From NCBI GenBank assembly GCA_943735955.1, contig OX030957.1:1303001-1367000 (forward strand): a stretch of 64,000 nt of DNA. Reading direction: 5' to 3'. Below, one piece after another: positions 48,330 through 62,091 of this stretch. Positions within the stretch are counted from its first letter, which is position 1. The number at the start of each line of letters is the position of its first letter. The stretch comes from Piscicola geometra (lineage: Eukaryota > Annelida > Clitellata > Hirudinida > Piscicolidae). A model generated the notes under the pieces. That model made no database searches and had not been told where the DNA came from. It was given only the letters and a program-made list of their open reading frames with translations. The position numbers were made by a program, and so were the translations under genes.

Positions 48330-49055
48330 TTATCCCAAATGAAGATTTATTTTATGTTGATTGAAGTCGGCATGAGGCTTACTTAATCGCAGACTGCTGC
48401 TTCTGGACTTCGTTCCAGTCCCGTGTCGAACGTTGTGGTTGTGGAAAGAGTTGCTGTTGTTGTTATTATTGTTGTTGCTGCTGATATTTTTGAGAATGTC
48501 TGGATCTGCTTGGTTGGCGTCGTTGTGTCGGAACATCAGTTGACAAACCTCTTCGTCATCGCCATCGTCGGACGAAGAAGCTGACAAATAGTCGTCCACG
48601 CTCGTATGTTTGCTGTCCAGACTGGTCTCTTTGCTGAGCTGAAAACCACTGTCGAAGACGTCGTGGTTGTGCTTGCCTGAAGGTGACTTAAGAGCTTCGT
48701 CAAAGTACTCATCCACCTGCATACCTTCTTCAGAAACACTCTCATCGAGAGGGGGTGTGAGGGGGGAGGTGTACATTGGACTACCCAGAAACCTGCCTCC
48801 ATACATGGGAAGTGGACTGCCAAAGTAGTTTTTGTTATTAGAAATTTGATTGGTGACTGGACTGGTAGTGGTGCTTGTGTTCGAGGTTGTAAGGGAGCTT
48901 GAGTTGTTTTGATTTGAAAGAGCGTTGCTGGATAGAACGATGGTGTTGCAAGTGGTATCAGCGTTATTTGAGCTGTCTTCCTTCTGCTCTTGACTGCCTC
49001 TTTTGTTGCCGTGGTACTCTCCGTTCGAGATCAGCAGTCGAATGGGTTTCTTCAT
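48330..49055 (-). CDS. Unrecognised low-complexity acidic/Ser/Asn-rich protein
   Basis: A 241-codon frame from ATG to TAA, by far the longest non-repeat frame outside the known genes and clearly GC-richer than its flanks. It begins MKKPIRLLISNGEYHGN, then a Ser/Thr/Asn-rich stretch, a Gly/Pro-rich block (SPLPMYGGRFLGSPMY, SPLTPPLDE), acidic runs (SSSDDGDDEEV) and poly-Asn near the end. Several SP, TP and LSKETSLDS sites look like kinase targets. It is probably an intrinsically disordered regulator; no domain, signal peptide or membrane segment is seen and I do not recognise it. An acceptor (CACCCCACAG) lies two bases before the ATG, so this may be an internal exon, although TGA lies in frame 21 bp upstream of the ATG. 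A donor (TTAA|GTAAGC) after codon 224 could splice onward to 41682. Poly-Asn is common in insect and crustacean proteins. Confidence 0.65.
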   Translation of the reverse strand: MKKPIRLLISNGEYHGNKRGSQEQKEDSSNNADTTCNTIVLSSNALSNQNNSSSLTTSNTSTTTSPVTNQISNNKNYFGSPLPMYGGRFLGSPMYTSPLTPPLDESVSEEGMQVDEYFDEALKSPSGKHNHDVFDSGFQLSKETSLDSKHTSVDDYLSASSSDDGDDEEVCQLMFRHNDANQADPDILKNISSNNNNNNNSNSFHNHNVRHGTGTKSRSSSLRLSKPHADFNQHKINLHLG

Positions 49056-52000
49056 CGCTGTGGGGTGTGGTTTTCAAATTAAACCACAACAATTATAAGA
49101 ATGATTTCATTGATTGAAATCAATATTAATTTTATTCAATTAAATATTTGAAAAGTATCTTCATATTTTCTATAAAAGATGATTCAAAGAATGCAAAATG
49201 AGGCCTTTCAATCCTCAAGAAGTAACCAAATTGACAATCCCTCAAGCTGATTTACGCTTCATGAATTAAAAATCAGAACTTGAAGCTTTGAAGCTACACT
49301 AAAATTTGTCTAAAAGTTTAAAAATTATATATGTTTATTGTAGTAGAATGATAGAATTATTTTCCTTAAATTGTGGATGTTACGGTGTAAAAGTTGAAAA
49401 GCTTTATTTTAGTAAATGTATAAAAAAAGTATAATTTTATTCTTTACAAAAATTTAGAAAAGACATTAAATCTTGAAAATCAAAATAATTAGTTATTTTA
49501 TCTCTAAAAACCAAAAATTAAATTTTTACAATAATTCAAGGTCTATTTCAACAAATAGCAAAAATCACCTACGGGGCTAAAACTAGCTAAATCATTTTCG
49601 AGCCAAGAAAATGTTTTCACGTGCGATATTTCAAAAATCCGCTTTCCTAATAACTTGCACATTTTCACACTTTTCACATATTTTCCTAATCCTTAAATAT
49701 TTATCTCGAGCACTTCACAATTTTCAAGCCGCCTTCATCGATTCCACAACAAAACACTTCGACACTCGCCGAAGTTGTGGTGATTAGTAGTAGTCAATCA
49801 AGAAATATGCTGCCAATTGGCCTAGAAAGACAGCGTTACTATCATTTTTTAGAAGCGAAAAAGGGGTGGGGTAGAGTGTATAATCAAGCCAAGTCAAAAG
49901 GCTTTAAGTAGGCGTTACGAATTGGAGCCCTAGTGTACGTTTGAAAGAAAATTTTGACAAAGTCTTTTGTACTGGTGAGAATAATAACTTGAAAGTTTTC
50001 AAAAATGTCAAAACATGGCATGAACGTTGATATGAATAAAACTAAAGTAAAAGCAGATATTTCTTCACTGATTAAAAAAAATGTTGTTTCACAGATTTTA
50101 AAAACACAGTCATGCAACCAAAACAGCTGTGATGGCGTCAGCATAAAGCTCACCTCCATGTACACTTGGAGTTCAAACGTGAACATTCCTCTGTGGAACA
50201 TTAGATATGCAGAAATTCCATTCCAAAAGCTGCCAACTCTGCTTCTAATTCATCAACGTTAATTAACTAGAAAAGTTTTTTTGGGTCATGGCTAGAGCTG
50301 TAGAAGATTTTAAGTTAAGAAATGGGCGTCCAAGTTTGTAAAGTATTCACTCTAGAAACTCAGTTATTTTGAGCTTCTAAAATAAAAACAAGACATACAA
50401 CGTGTATTTAATGGAGAATAAATCATAATAAATATTTTTAAAAGCTTCGAGAAAGATGAAGACTGCTGCACCTGATTGGAGATGACATAATAAAAGTGCA
50501 TTTGAAGAAAATAATGTTTGTTTGAATCTCTATAAGTTTATTTCATGCTCGAGTCTGCAAACAGTTATAGTGTAGTTTAAAAGGTTCAAACTTGTAAACA
50601 GCCTATTACATATTTTCTTTTAACAGTCTGCAAATATGACTTTTTCAATAAATGTTTTTATAAACTTCTTATTGATTTTTCAAACTTATTTTTTTATAAA
50701 AAAACATCTTTTTCATTTTTTACATAAATACTTCTTTTAAAACAGTTTATTCAAGCCTATGCACGTGCTATTGAATAACCAGTGTTAGACAGCGTGCTAA
50801 GTTTTTTTCTCTTGACCCCTCAACCGACTTCAAATTGCTTAATAACTGCAGGGAGGATACTAAAGACTACTCAAACGTCTTTATAGTATGAAAGTCTGAA
50901 GCCATAAGACTACGCTTCAGTTCCTTAAAAGAGTTAGATTGTGCTGGCGCATGGATACGTCTGACAATCCAGTTTCGCTTAGAGACTTCGAAAGCCTTGC
51001 TAATTAAACGTTCACAAAACTTTCAAAAATCTGTTTTAATAATATTTTTATCACTAAATGACTTGCAAATTATAATTAGTTTTTCCATTAATAATTTTTC
51101 TATTTTCTATTATGAAATTATTATTTCTTTGTTTTGTATTTACGGAATCTCATTCTTATCGCAGATGATTTTCATCAAATATAATTCAATTAGCTTTATT
51201 TATGCATCCATAGCAAGTTTGCATCTCCCTTGATTGATGATCAGTCAGAACTGAAATTTATTTCTGCGATATTTCAGGAACGGATCCAGAAAGGCACGTA
51301 CCCCCCCCCCCCCCAACAACTGAATTATTTTTTCACTTTTCTGTAAGACGCACTAGGCCAGAGGTTTTGACTTTTTAATTGTTTGGCAACAAATATTTTC
51401 GATTTTTTAAAATAAATAATAACTTTTCTAAATTTTTGTTTCTGCTCTTAAGTAAAATGTTCAGCGGAATTTTTTTAAATAATATGGAAGATTTCAAGAA
51501 ACTGGGCACAAAGATTCCAAGCAAGGTCGAGTAGAGGATGCAGACAGGGTGGTATGGGTGGAAAAAGTAACAAGGCTGATTTGCGACAAAAACTTGTTTG
51601 CAAAACTGAAAAAACAAATTTATAAGACTGTGACGCGATAATGTATGGTTTAAAGCAGAAGTTTTTTTAACTTTTTGATGCTAGGGACTAGCAGTCACTT
51701 TTTAATCATTTTTTTAGACTAATCATACCAAACATCAGAACACAAAGCGTTATAAGTCAATTTAGTATCTGACTAAATGGGTAAACGATCGCGGTAAAGG
51801 AGTCTGTAGTAAACTTTTAAGCACCCTCAATTTTATTAAATAATTTATTTATTTATTTCATATTTTTGTCAGAAGCAGGGAGATCTATCTGAAAGGTTGC
51901 GTGAATGGCAGCACTAAATGAACTTTTAAGCGTTTATATTTGGAACAATTTGCAGCCTTCGAAGAGCATTCGAACATTTGTATCCTAACTTTAAATTCAG

Positions 52001-53346
52001 TTCCTTAGTTATTTAATTAGTAATTTATTTAATGTTCTATTACACTAACTAAGTTTTAAGTTTATCTTTATAAATGGGATAATCGCATTACACTAAATAC
52101 TTTTGTGAGCTAAGCTTTAGTAATGCTATCAAACTTTATTTTGTGTACCACTCCACACAAGCATGATTAATCAGAAAATATAAAGTTTGTGAGATCTTCA
52201 AATTGAATGGATAACACGCATTTATGAAATTACATCGGATGCTCAAATCAGTTGAGAGCTGCGATGACAAGGCTTTACGGGTGCGTACGTGGCTTTAAGC
52301 CTGGTAAGTTCTTTTAACTGCGCCATTTATAAGCGGACGAAAGGTATAAAGCCTGCTCCTAAATAATTCAGAAATTAATTTTTCATGTCTGCTGAATTTT
52401 TTTTATGCTGAAGGCAGGATATTAACACGCCTGCTATAGAATAAATTTAGATGAATTCTTGAGAATTGTGGATAGTTCAGATTAGAAAAAAAAATTTAAT
52501 CAAAAAATATTTAATTAGCGTACATTCCTATTTAATTATTTCTGTGAAATGTTCAATGAAATCAGAAACCCTGGAATTATGTTACAAAGCAATTATTCCT
52601 GGAAGCAGGCTTACACCAACGAGCTTTATTTCATTGTTTTTAGGAAATTGTTTGTTTTCAGATGTGCGTCTATGTGTTCATAGATAGTAATTGGGCGGAA
52701 GACAAAAGAGATAAATCATTCGGACACTCGATAAATCAGCATCATTCACATCCAAGCTCGAATCGTAAGCCTTTATCTCTTGTAGGTCGATTGTTATAGG
52801 CGTTTTGAGCGCCCATTTTTACTGCTTTCTAAATAAATTGTAGAAAAAGAAAGATGGTGAAAGATGGGGCTGGAAAGGAAGTTAAAAATGAAAAAAGATG
52901 AAATGAAGAGTGAGATGATTGTGGAGTCGAATAAAACTAAAAGTAAGCTAATAGATGATTTAATTGACGTGTTTGAGTGAAAGGATCGATAAATAATTAG
53001 AGTTGAGAGTAAGATTAGTTGAAGGAGTATTTGAGATCGTAAAACACTCTGAAGTGCAATGCTTACTGAAGTGGATGGTAAATAATTTGGCACGAAAGTA
53101 AATAGCCTCGAATGTATGGATTGTGTGCGAAAGGTGAAGTGTCAAATGAGGCATTGACTTTTTTCAGCTTTCTAGAGAAGAGAAAACGTGTCTTAAAAGC
53201 CAAGAATTATTAACAATCGGAAAAAAATATATAAATAAAAAGAAAAAACCTTGTATTTTATATTCAAAGTAAATAGTAAAACAATACGCTTATTGCTGGT
53301 TTGACATATAATCCTAGTTTCCTGTGTGTACTTTCTGAATATAATT
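49056..53346. other. AT-rich stretch, no supportable gene
   Basis: Upstream side of the minus-strand low-complexity gene; its promoter or 5' exons may be here but none is clear. The overlapping frames at 49884-50262 on opposite strands have no splice context. A 14-C run lies at 51301. A purine-rich tract on the + strand lies at 52850-53155. Confidence 0.4.
51301..51314 (+). repeat. Poly(C) run of 14
   Basis: Fourteen consecutive C, unusual in such AT-rich DNA. Its length is likely to be miscounted in any assembly. Confidence 0.9.
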
Positions 53347-53441
53347 CTATGGCGCACAGCGGTGCAGGCCGACGTCGTGATGTTTCATGTCCTGACTAAG
53401 CCTCGATTCTCGGTACTTGTCATACATTTTCTCCTCATAGC
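53347..53441 (-). other. Weak candidate 3'-terminal exon
   Basis: On the minus strand an ATTTATTAG acceptor is followed by two bases and 30 open codons to TAG, including YEEKMYDKYRESRLSQ and ending HHDVGLHRCAP. The segment is GC-rich compared with its surroundings, and the frame also extends upstream of the acceptor. No partner exon or family was recognised. Confidence 0.2.
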
Positions 53442-53723
53442 CTAATAAATTTAGAATTACTTGGCTATTACGTTTGTTGAAGAGTCATTCTTTTCCTATG
53501 GCTTCGCACAACAGTTGCCCTCTTTATGAGATTCCTTTCTGCCTACGGATGTTTGGCTCTAAAACTCAAATACTGATGCAAAGAAGGATGCAGAATCTTG
53601 CATGCATATTCATTATCTCCATCCTGTTCTTATCGCATTACATGCACAAAAAGTTCTCTGTGCACGTGCAATTACTTCACTGTGCACTCCACTCAAGCAC
53701 CATAAAGAAATGTACACACAAAT

Positions 53724-53810
53724 TTACAAAGACACACACACACATACAAATACACAGACCCACACACACACAAACAAACCAATGCAAACACACATACATC
53801 CACATTGAAA
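53724..53810 (+). repeat. CA-rich simple sequence
   Basis: Imperfect (CA)n with ACACATACAAATACACAGAC-type interruptions. His/Thr-rich frames across it are artefacts. Confidence 0.85.
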
Positions 53811-56800
53811 CATGAACAAACGCGTTCAGATTACAAGGCACGTAGGAACATTATAAGTTGTAATTATGTTTGCCTTTTTTGAAGTTACGCACTAGAACAT
53901 ACAGCGAGTCCTGCCTGGGAGACAAACAAATGATCTTTAATCAAAGGCCTTCTCAAGCACCTTCATGTTGGTGTCAAGGCATTCACTGCAGAGATTTTCC
54001 GCTAAAACTTTTACGCTTTCAGCCCAGAAAACAAGAAGAAACATTGTTTAGCGAGATGAAAGAATGAAACCAAAAACAACACTCTCTCATTCCTGCATGC
54101 TTTTCTCTATGTACGTGATGAAACCGTCGATGAAAATGTCACAGAACAGTTTGATGAATGAGAGCCGCCTAAGGTTTTAAACGTGGCTTCGCTCATGTAC
54201 TTCAACTTTCAATCGATCAAACTTATTTGAAAAATTTGAAAGACTTTTCAGGTTCTGTAAACTTGCTTTTGAGCCTCCAGGGAGCAGTCATTTCCTCGAA
54301 CGAATGATTGCGCAATCGTGCAGTCGAATCGAGTAGTTTATTGTATTTTAATCACACGCTTTCAGGGCTTGGAAACGCCTGGCAGCAACGTATAATGTAA
54401 CGACGAATTGTATGCTAATTGAGCCTGTTGTTTCGATTAAACTTTGAATTTGTAAAACTTTGAATTTCTTTATTTCAGAATTAAATAAATTTTTGAATCT
54501 GTGTTTTATGATATAAAAATTGAAAGTCAAACAGTTAAATTGAAAGAATTAAAGACAGACTTTAAAAATGCCCGTTGAAATAAATGCATCCGAGACAAGC
54601 TTCACTCAGTGAATAAATAATGACGCGTAACATAATATGCCACTAAAATTGTAGAAAGTTATTTTCTACATTTAAAAAAAATTATAGGATTTTAAAAAAC
54701 GTGATTTTTTTAAAAACTGCACACAATCTTTGAAAACCTAAAAGAAGCACTGATACTTAGTTTTTAAATTCCCTTTTTGAGAAAATAAACTATTTTTATA
54801 ACGGGACTTAAAAGTAATATTTCTGTTTTCAGAATGATCGAAAAACAGTTCTAAAGAAATAAATCGAATGACAATTAGGTTCGTCTCAAGTGGATGGATA
54901 AGGGACATATGTTACCTGAGCAAAGATCATTATTATGAAACGCAAGAAAAGAGTAAAGAACATAAGAATCGACAAAATACAAATGAATGGGTGCATGTAT
55001 AAAAGAAAAGGGAAAGAAACAATGCTTCAAATAAAAGATGCAAAGAACGTATTTATTGAATACTTGAATGGGTACTGCAGTGGTCTTTCAGCGCCTCTTT
55101 ATGTCCCTTCCCTCTCCTGATACACATAAGAAATACTCTACAGTTATGAGAAAGTAATAAAAATCGTGACAAGAGTAATTGGGTTACGTTGAAAACAAAA
55201 TATAATATTAAAGGTGTTTTCTCTGCAAAAAAAATAGAAGAAATAATGTAATCCTCATGCCAATCGGATAAATGATGTGTCAAAGCAAATGTGTAAGAAA
55301 TTATTTCCTACGAATATCTTTCTGACAACTTGTAAACACTTTTAGCGAGATGGAGCGTTAAACATTCAGAAACTATTTCAAACTCTTCAGTTTCCTATAC
55401 GTCGTTTTTATGAAAATCTATTCCACTTTTAGAGGCCGTTATTTGAGAAGAATAATGATTGTGTTGAAAAATATGATAATAAAATTAAAATAAAATTCCT
55501 TCAAGAAAATAAAAACTTGAGATTGAAATATGATATGGTAATTATGAAACTGACAAGAGAGGCTTGTTAGAATAAATTTGTTTCAATACATTTATTAAAA
55601 CGAAAATAGAAGACCTCACACATATACCAACATCCAGAATAGAATATTAATGACTAAAACTTACATTCTTCTTGCCCTCATTACGAATTATGGATTCTTT
55701 GTGAGTTTGAACTTTAACGCGTCAACGAGCTTTCAATCTTGAGAGCCCCATTGAGCCCTGACTAACTCAAAAATCGGATGAAAGAATTTTTTTCTTTTTT
55801 TTATTATGTCTCAAATGACTTGAGATAAACAAATTGCACGAACCAGTTAAATTTCATGACTTTCCATGAATAAATTAAAGTTTTCATTGAAACCAACTCA
55901 TTCAATCGTTCCACCTTCCTGAATTGACTGTACTTCAAGCAAGATGTTGAGAAATAATTAAGAACTTTAAGCTAAAAGTTCTTACATTTTCAAACATGCT
56001 GTTAGTTTCAATTCGATTTTATACCATTTTGAATATCTGGTTACACAGAATCACAGAAGATATGTAAATAAAGAGTTGAGAAAAAAATCATTAATTATAC
56101 ATACTAACTACCTCACTCAAGCTTTTAATGGTCCTTCTACAGAATTACTTCTAGAATTCACTTCACGGTCTAATAAACTTTGCGAAAATTCTTTATCATT
56201 ATAATATTTTGTAAAGCAATTACTTGTTTTCCAAACTTCATTGAAAGAACTGATTACTTAACTTGTTTTAGTATTGTTCCTGTCTGCCAACTGAAGCGCA
56301 TTTCTTTCACTTGAACTTATGAAACATTTTCGTGGAGGTATGTAGGTAAATCCTGGTGTTTCGACGTGACTTTTAACATGAAGCAGAGAAGTTTGAATGT
56401 GAATTGATTTTTCCTTTGAGTGGAGTAAAGAACAGTAATAAAATATCATTGAACAACTTTTAACGAGGAATTAAAAGCAAACATGCATTAAAGTGTAACT
56501 TGTGAATTCTTCAATATGTTTGCATGCATGAACATAACCGTGCTTGATCTAATATGAAAAAATAATAATTAAGCTAAGTTCAAAATAAAAATCAGACATT
56601 TGCACTGTTTTTATAGATCTACGGTGACTAGCAGAATACATCTTTCACCAGTTTTTATCTTACTAAGAAATAAAACAAAGATATTTTATTTTACAATGTA
56701 GTTAACATTCAGAGTTGAATTTTTTATTTAAAAAGTTGTTTTTTATACTTATTTTCTCAAATATAAATAGATCTGTGGTTTCGAATGGTTTTTATATTGG

Positions 56801-56823
56801 TTTAAGGCAAGTGGAATCCTTAC

Positions 56824-56859
56824 CTCCCAGTTTGTTCTAGAGTTAATAATAATGTTAAT
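56824..56859 (-). other. Candidate 36-nt microexon
   Basis: On the minus strand a long pyrimidine-rich acceptor (TTCTTCATTGCTCTTTCAAG) and a strong donor (GGGAG|GTAAGG) lie 36 nt apart. The segment reads INIIINSRTNWE in the open frame. It could be an untranslated 5' exon or chance. Confidence 0.15.
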
Positions 56860-59800
56860 CTTGAAAGAGCAATGAAGAACAATAAAAGCATTGGTATGTT
56901 AAGCAGAACCTTACATTTACACACGGGTTGCAAAAAAGAAATGTGCTTGAAATGTTCTAGAGCGGCATTCTAATGGTAATGATGCCATAATGATTCTTAG
57001 AAAGTTTGTTTTCTATTTTAGCAACAAACTTTCTGCATGCCATTAATATTAATTTAAAGTGAACCTACTTTAACGAATTGAATAAAGTCTATCAGTTAAA
57101 AACAGTTGGTAAATAGTAACTTCAAAGTTTTTTCTTCCTTTTTGTACAAAGACCTTACCGCATCAAAAAGCTCAAACTTCTTTGTGAAGGGTAGTGAAAA
57201 AAAAAGTTGTACTTTTGTACACGGCAATTTATTCATATGCACCTTTCTCACTTCTGCACTGTTTATTCTATTTTGAAAGCTTTTCAGCACAGATGTCAAT
57301 GGAGCATCAGTAAAGTAACGGAATGGTTTCAAGTTGTAACATTTTCTCACTCTTTTAAATTTCTACTCTACAAGCTATCTATTTTCTATTTTTACAGTCA
57401 GTAAGAGAAAAAGTATATTTATTGATAAATGCTTCGAAAACAATAATTTTATGTTAGCATAAGTTTTAAATAATTGGTGCCATCTTGCTGAAACGATCAA
57501 ATAATAGTGATAAATGATGTTTCAATTATATAAAAATTCCGTGATTTTTCAAAAATATAATTATAACATTTAATAAATCATCGATGTGGTATTTATAAAT
57601 CCATTTTCCAAGTTTTAAATAGATATTTCCAAAATAGTTTAGATATACACAAACGATGGAATGTAAGATTTTGATAAAAATTTCCAATAAAATATTTTAG
57701 GAATGAAAATTTTACGCAAAAAACGTGCTGTTGGTTGTGAGCGTATTCAAAGACGAACACACCTCCAACGTGAGCACCGTTAGTGTGGATCTGGTATATT
57801 TTAAAACTACTTTCTATAGTCATTAGAGTCTAGTGGTTCGTATGATAAACTTAAAAGTGTTGGCACATTCTGATGATTTCCTGGAGCATATACACTGGCA
57901 CTTCAGGCAGATAAGGAAGGTCCTTGAAGCCTCTCATCGAGAACTTGCTGCCACTCGCCACTTACGAAAAGCAGGAATTGATTGCTCGCATCTATGCGAA
58001 CAAACGATTTTGATAAGCACTTGTGCACCAGAAGAAGCACTAACGCCCGCAACAACACACCTTCATTAATCACTTTACTGATACACGCGAGTGTAAGCAG
58101 CAACGGACACATACATACCTACGCATACACATTAAAAGAAAACATAAAACTAGCATAAAGGCACAAGCACAGATACCGAAGATTTACACTAAACATCTCT
58201 ACTCAAGTGCTTCTGATGAATGTCTTTTGGAGTGCACGTTATAGTTGTTGAATGAATGCAATGGTGTTTGAGGCTAGAAAAGTTTGTGCTTTAATGCAAT
58301 GGAGTGATAAAGATCACATTTTAAAAACGTCACAGAAATTGAATACTGAGATTCTTTTGCGATGTAGTTAGTAAATGCTTACAGAAGAGACATTTCATGG
58401 TTGTTTTGGGAGAAGAGAGTGGTTACAGTGAAAAGGTATTTGTTGGTGTGAATGGATGGGTGGCTGAACAAGTGCTAGACTACTTCATGAGCAATGAGTC
58501 GAGAAGGTCTGATGGTTTGAAGTGGCAAGTGAGTGAGTAGAGAATGATGAGTTCTTGTGGATAAGATAAGAGTAGAAAGAGGTGTTGAGATGTATGCATT
58601 TTATAACAGTCGTAACACATTGGTGAAGAATTGAAGCAAAGATAAAAAGCACGATTAGGTAATGCATGGATGGGTCAAAGAGCTGGGAGGGCTGGTGATG
58701 ATGACTGCAAAGTGCAACTTGCTTCTATCGGTAACTCGACTTGAGAAACAGTTCGCTGGCTGATTTAGAATCTCCGTGCTGTATGAATTGCTCTTCAAAC
58801 GTAGCAAAACTACGTTGCGATTAAATAAATTAAGAAATATTTGGAAAGAGTGCAATGGAATGAAGTGGATTGAATGGAGACGAAGGTGATGAAGAACGCT
58901 TTGATTGATTAGATAAAATGAAGCTCGTCCGTTTAATCAAGCCGAGCAAAGAAAAAATAATAACTGAAAAAATAAAAAGTTGAGAATATTTTTTTCAAAA
59001 TCCAATATGATCCATAAAATGTTTATATTTTAAAAATTAAATAGACAGATGAAAATAAATATTGTAAATATGGAAAAAGGCCAGGGCATATGGTTAGAAA
59101 ACAAATGCATGAGTGGAAGGTTTTGACTGAAGCACATCCGAAACTCTCAGATCTTTGTTCAGTTTTTCATTTATAAACCGTGTACTTGAGGATTAACAGA
59201 CGTTGTGTGGAGTATCAGTGGTAGAATGGTGATAGCATTAAATGCTTCAGAATAAAATTATATTAAAGAACCTCACATTGAGAGGTATATGAAGGGTCCC
59301 TTGAAGGGTCATTGAAGGGAACGTAATTAAGATGGACGCATCAAGGAGGTCATGGAGCCTGCAGTTACTTGCATTATTCATATTAAACACACTTTTTTGC
59401 CAATTTCAAAACTTTTGAAACACTTTTAATGTCTCTAAAGCGCCTGTTTAAAAAGCTTTTGAATAAAATATCTTCTCCGCTATACACTAATTTATAAAAT
59501 CTTAACTATCCATAAATGAAAATTTAAGAGTTTAAAAACTATAAAAAATTTATTTATATTATTAATTCGAAAAACTAAATTTAAAAAATCAATGCTTATT
59601 TTAAAAATCATGAAAAAACGGAGACTTAATACAGATTTTCAAACCTATTTTAAAACTGCTTGGGTACCTTTATAAGAACCTTGAAGATGAATTTATAACA
59701 TTTAAATTTATCAATTCAGCGTTTGAATGGTTGAGTGGCCAAATTACACAAATCATGCGAAGATTATGCAGTAAAACCAGCCGTAAATCTTGCATTATCA

Positions 59801-62091
59801 TCAGACTTCGACACACCCTAACACCTCTATAAAGTATGTTTATGATAAAGATATGTTATCAATTTCATTTATAATAAAAAAATTTAATAAGAATAGTTCG
59901 CATAGGGATTTCAAAAATAACATTATTAGAAAAAAAACTGTTGTGGTAAGAAACAAAAATATATAAATTTGAAAACATCTTCGACAATTCATAGAAAAGT
60001 TAAATTATTAAAAAATGTTTTTAAATATTTAAAAATGTTAAATGGTATAAAAAAATTGAAAAAAGATTTTTTGCTACATAAATCATCTTGAGACATCATC
60101 TTCCACGCATGCTACTGCTTTTGTATCTTCCTGCAGCCCAACAGACATCGCATTGATTGCTGTCTCGCATCGACACTTTTCCACTGTCGTCGTGTGGAAG
60201 TATGGAGATTTTACGCAAAATTGTGCTTTCAACGTAGATTTTATTTCATTTATACCCAACTGATAACATTTTAGGAAAACAAACTGGATAAGTCAATTGG
60301 AAAAACTTATATATTTTTGAAGAAGATTTATAGATATACTTAATCATCATTAACAACGCCATTGATCATGCTTAAATGGAGGCATTGTCATCTTCAAAGG
60401 CTTAAAAAGCATTTCCAAGCGACTTATCACGCATGTATTCCATCTTTGTGTGCCGCCAGTTAATTGTTATGATAAAACGTGGATTTAACCATGCGATTAA
60501 AGACGTAACAATGGAAAGGCCGAGAACATTAAAAAGAAAATTCATGTAAAAAAACATACGAGGCAGCTTTGATCACGTATACGTCGGTTGTTATGGCAGC
60601 GAGAGAGTATTAATGGCAGCGTAAATGCACCGTCGCGCCCAAGCCTGTCTTCCATCGAACCCCGTCCAATTTTAAATTCAACCTACTCATTATTTTAAAA
60701 GTCGTTTTTTCAAGTTCACCTTTTTAAAATACATAGGCATCTATTTTCATTCAAAATGATATAAAACAAATTCTATACCTGCTTCAAAGCATTTTCATTA
60801 ATGAAATAAATAATACCTAAGTGAAAATGAAAATACTTATATTGTCTCACCATGAAAATACTTCAAAGTAGCCTATTTCGAACCTAAGTATGAAACTTAT
60901 TTTAAACAATGTTCAGTGCACTACACTACACAGTGGTTTAATAAAGCCTTTCATGCTTCTTTATTAGTTCATTAGACGAGGGCTCAAGATGGCCTTTTGT
61001 CCAAAGCCCCTTCGTTCATTAAATGTCGCCATAACGATCAGGTAGTTTTATGTTGAATGAAAAGAAATAGCGTGCAAGTAGCAGCAATTCCAAAGACACT
61101 TTTAATGTTTTTACTCAAGAAAAACATTTTTTGTTTGCCTGGAAAAGTTTTGTTTTTTTCAAATGTTAACGTGTCTTTCCTGTTATCGATACTTAATGGC
61201 GATTATTTATGAACCACGATGGTCATAAACACTGCCATTAACTAGTAATCCTCTTGAGTCATTGGGAGGTATCAATCAAATAAAAGCCCATTCAATAAAA
61301 ACAACTTTTATAAAACTTATTGATGAAATAGTTTTTTCTTAAAATTAATATAAAATAAGTCTACCTTTCTAGAGCAAACTATAATATACGAGAAGAGTTA
61401 ATAAAGCAGGGGATGATGGATGCCGAGGAAGATTACGCAAGGTCCGGATTATCATCAGATTCAAAAGGATATTAATCACGTACAAATAATTCAAATTGTC
61501 AAAAAGGCTAATTATTTCTTCGCTTTGTTTTTCGAGTTTTTTCCATGACTCAAAACAATGGAAAAATACTTGATGAACGGGCTAGCTTCTACATTCAATC
61601 ACACCCTTCTATACACAGATATGTGTTTTAGAAAAAAAGTAAGTTTTGCAAAAAAAAGCTGACGTTTTCCATTAAAGAAGCTCGCTCCGAGTTACCAAAT
61701 TCTCTGAAAAATTCAAACATTAAAAATGTTTTTTAGTATCTTGGTGGATCCAAGTCTCTTCTATGTAGCAGAAACATGAAAAAACATAAAGAAAATACAA
61801 GCCAAGATCAAAAAGAGCAGTTTAAGGATTTTCTTGTTATTCAAAATCTCAAACGAGTCTTGACAAATAAACTAATCAGCAACCTGCTAATATAAAAAAT
61901 TCAAAAGACGTTGGAGTTGATAGCAAATGCCCTTCGAAAGCAAGGATTCAAAGCAACGAGCTTTCCCTTGGAAGTCTCAAAAGATATAAAAAATAAACGC
62001 TTGGAAAACACTTAACGCAGAAAACTGATCCAAGAAAGTTGGAAAAAACAAGGAAGCAGCTGAAAGAACTCGCCAAGTACTGACACGTCTA

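Noticed and set aside
48536..48823. 95-codon minus-strand frame inside the low-complexity gene
   Set aside because: It overlaps the longer 241-codon frame in another register; a shadow.
57833..58112. 78-codon + frame (HSDDFLEHIHWHFRQIRKVLEA) resembling a stretch of retrotransposon reverse transcriptase
   Set aside because: The resemblance covers about 20 residues, the catalytic motif is absent and the rest does not fit, so I did not call it.
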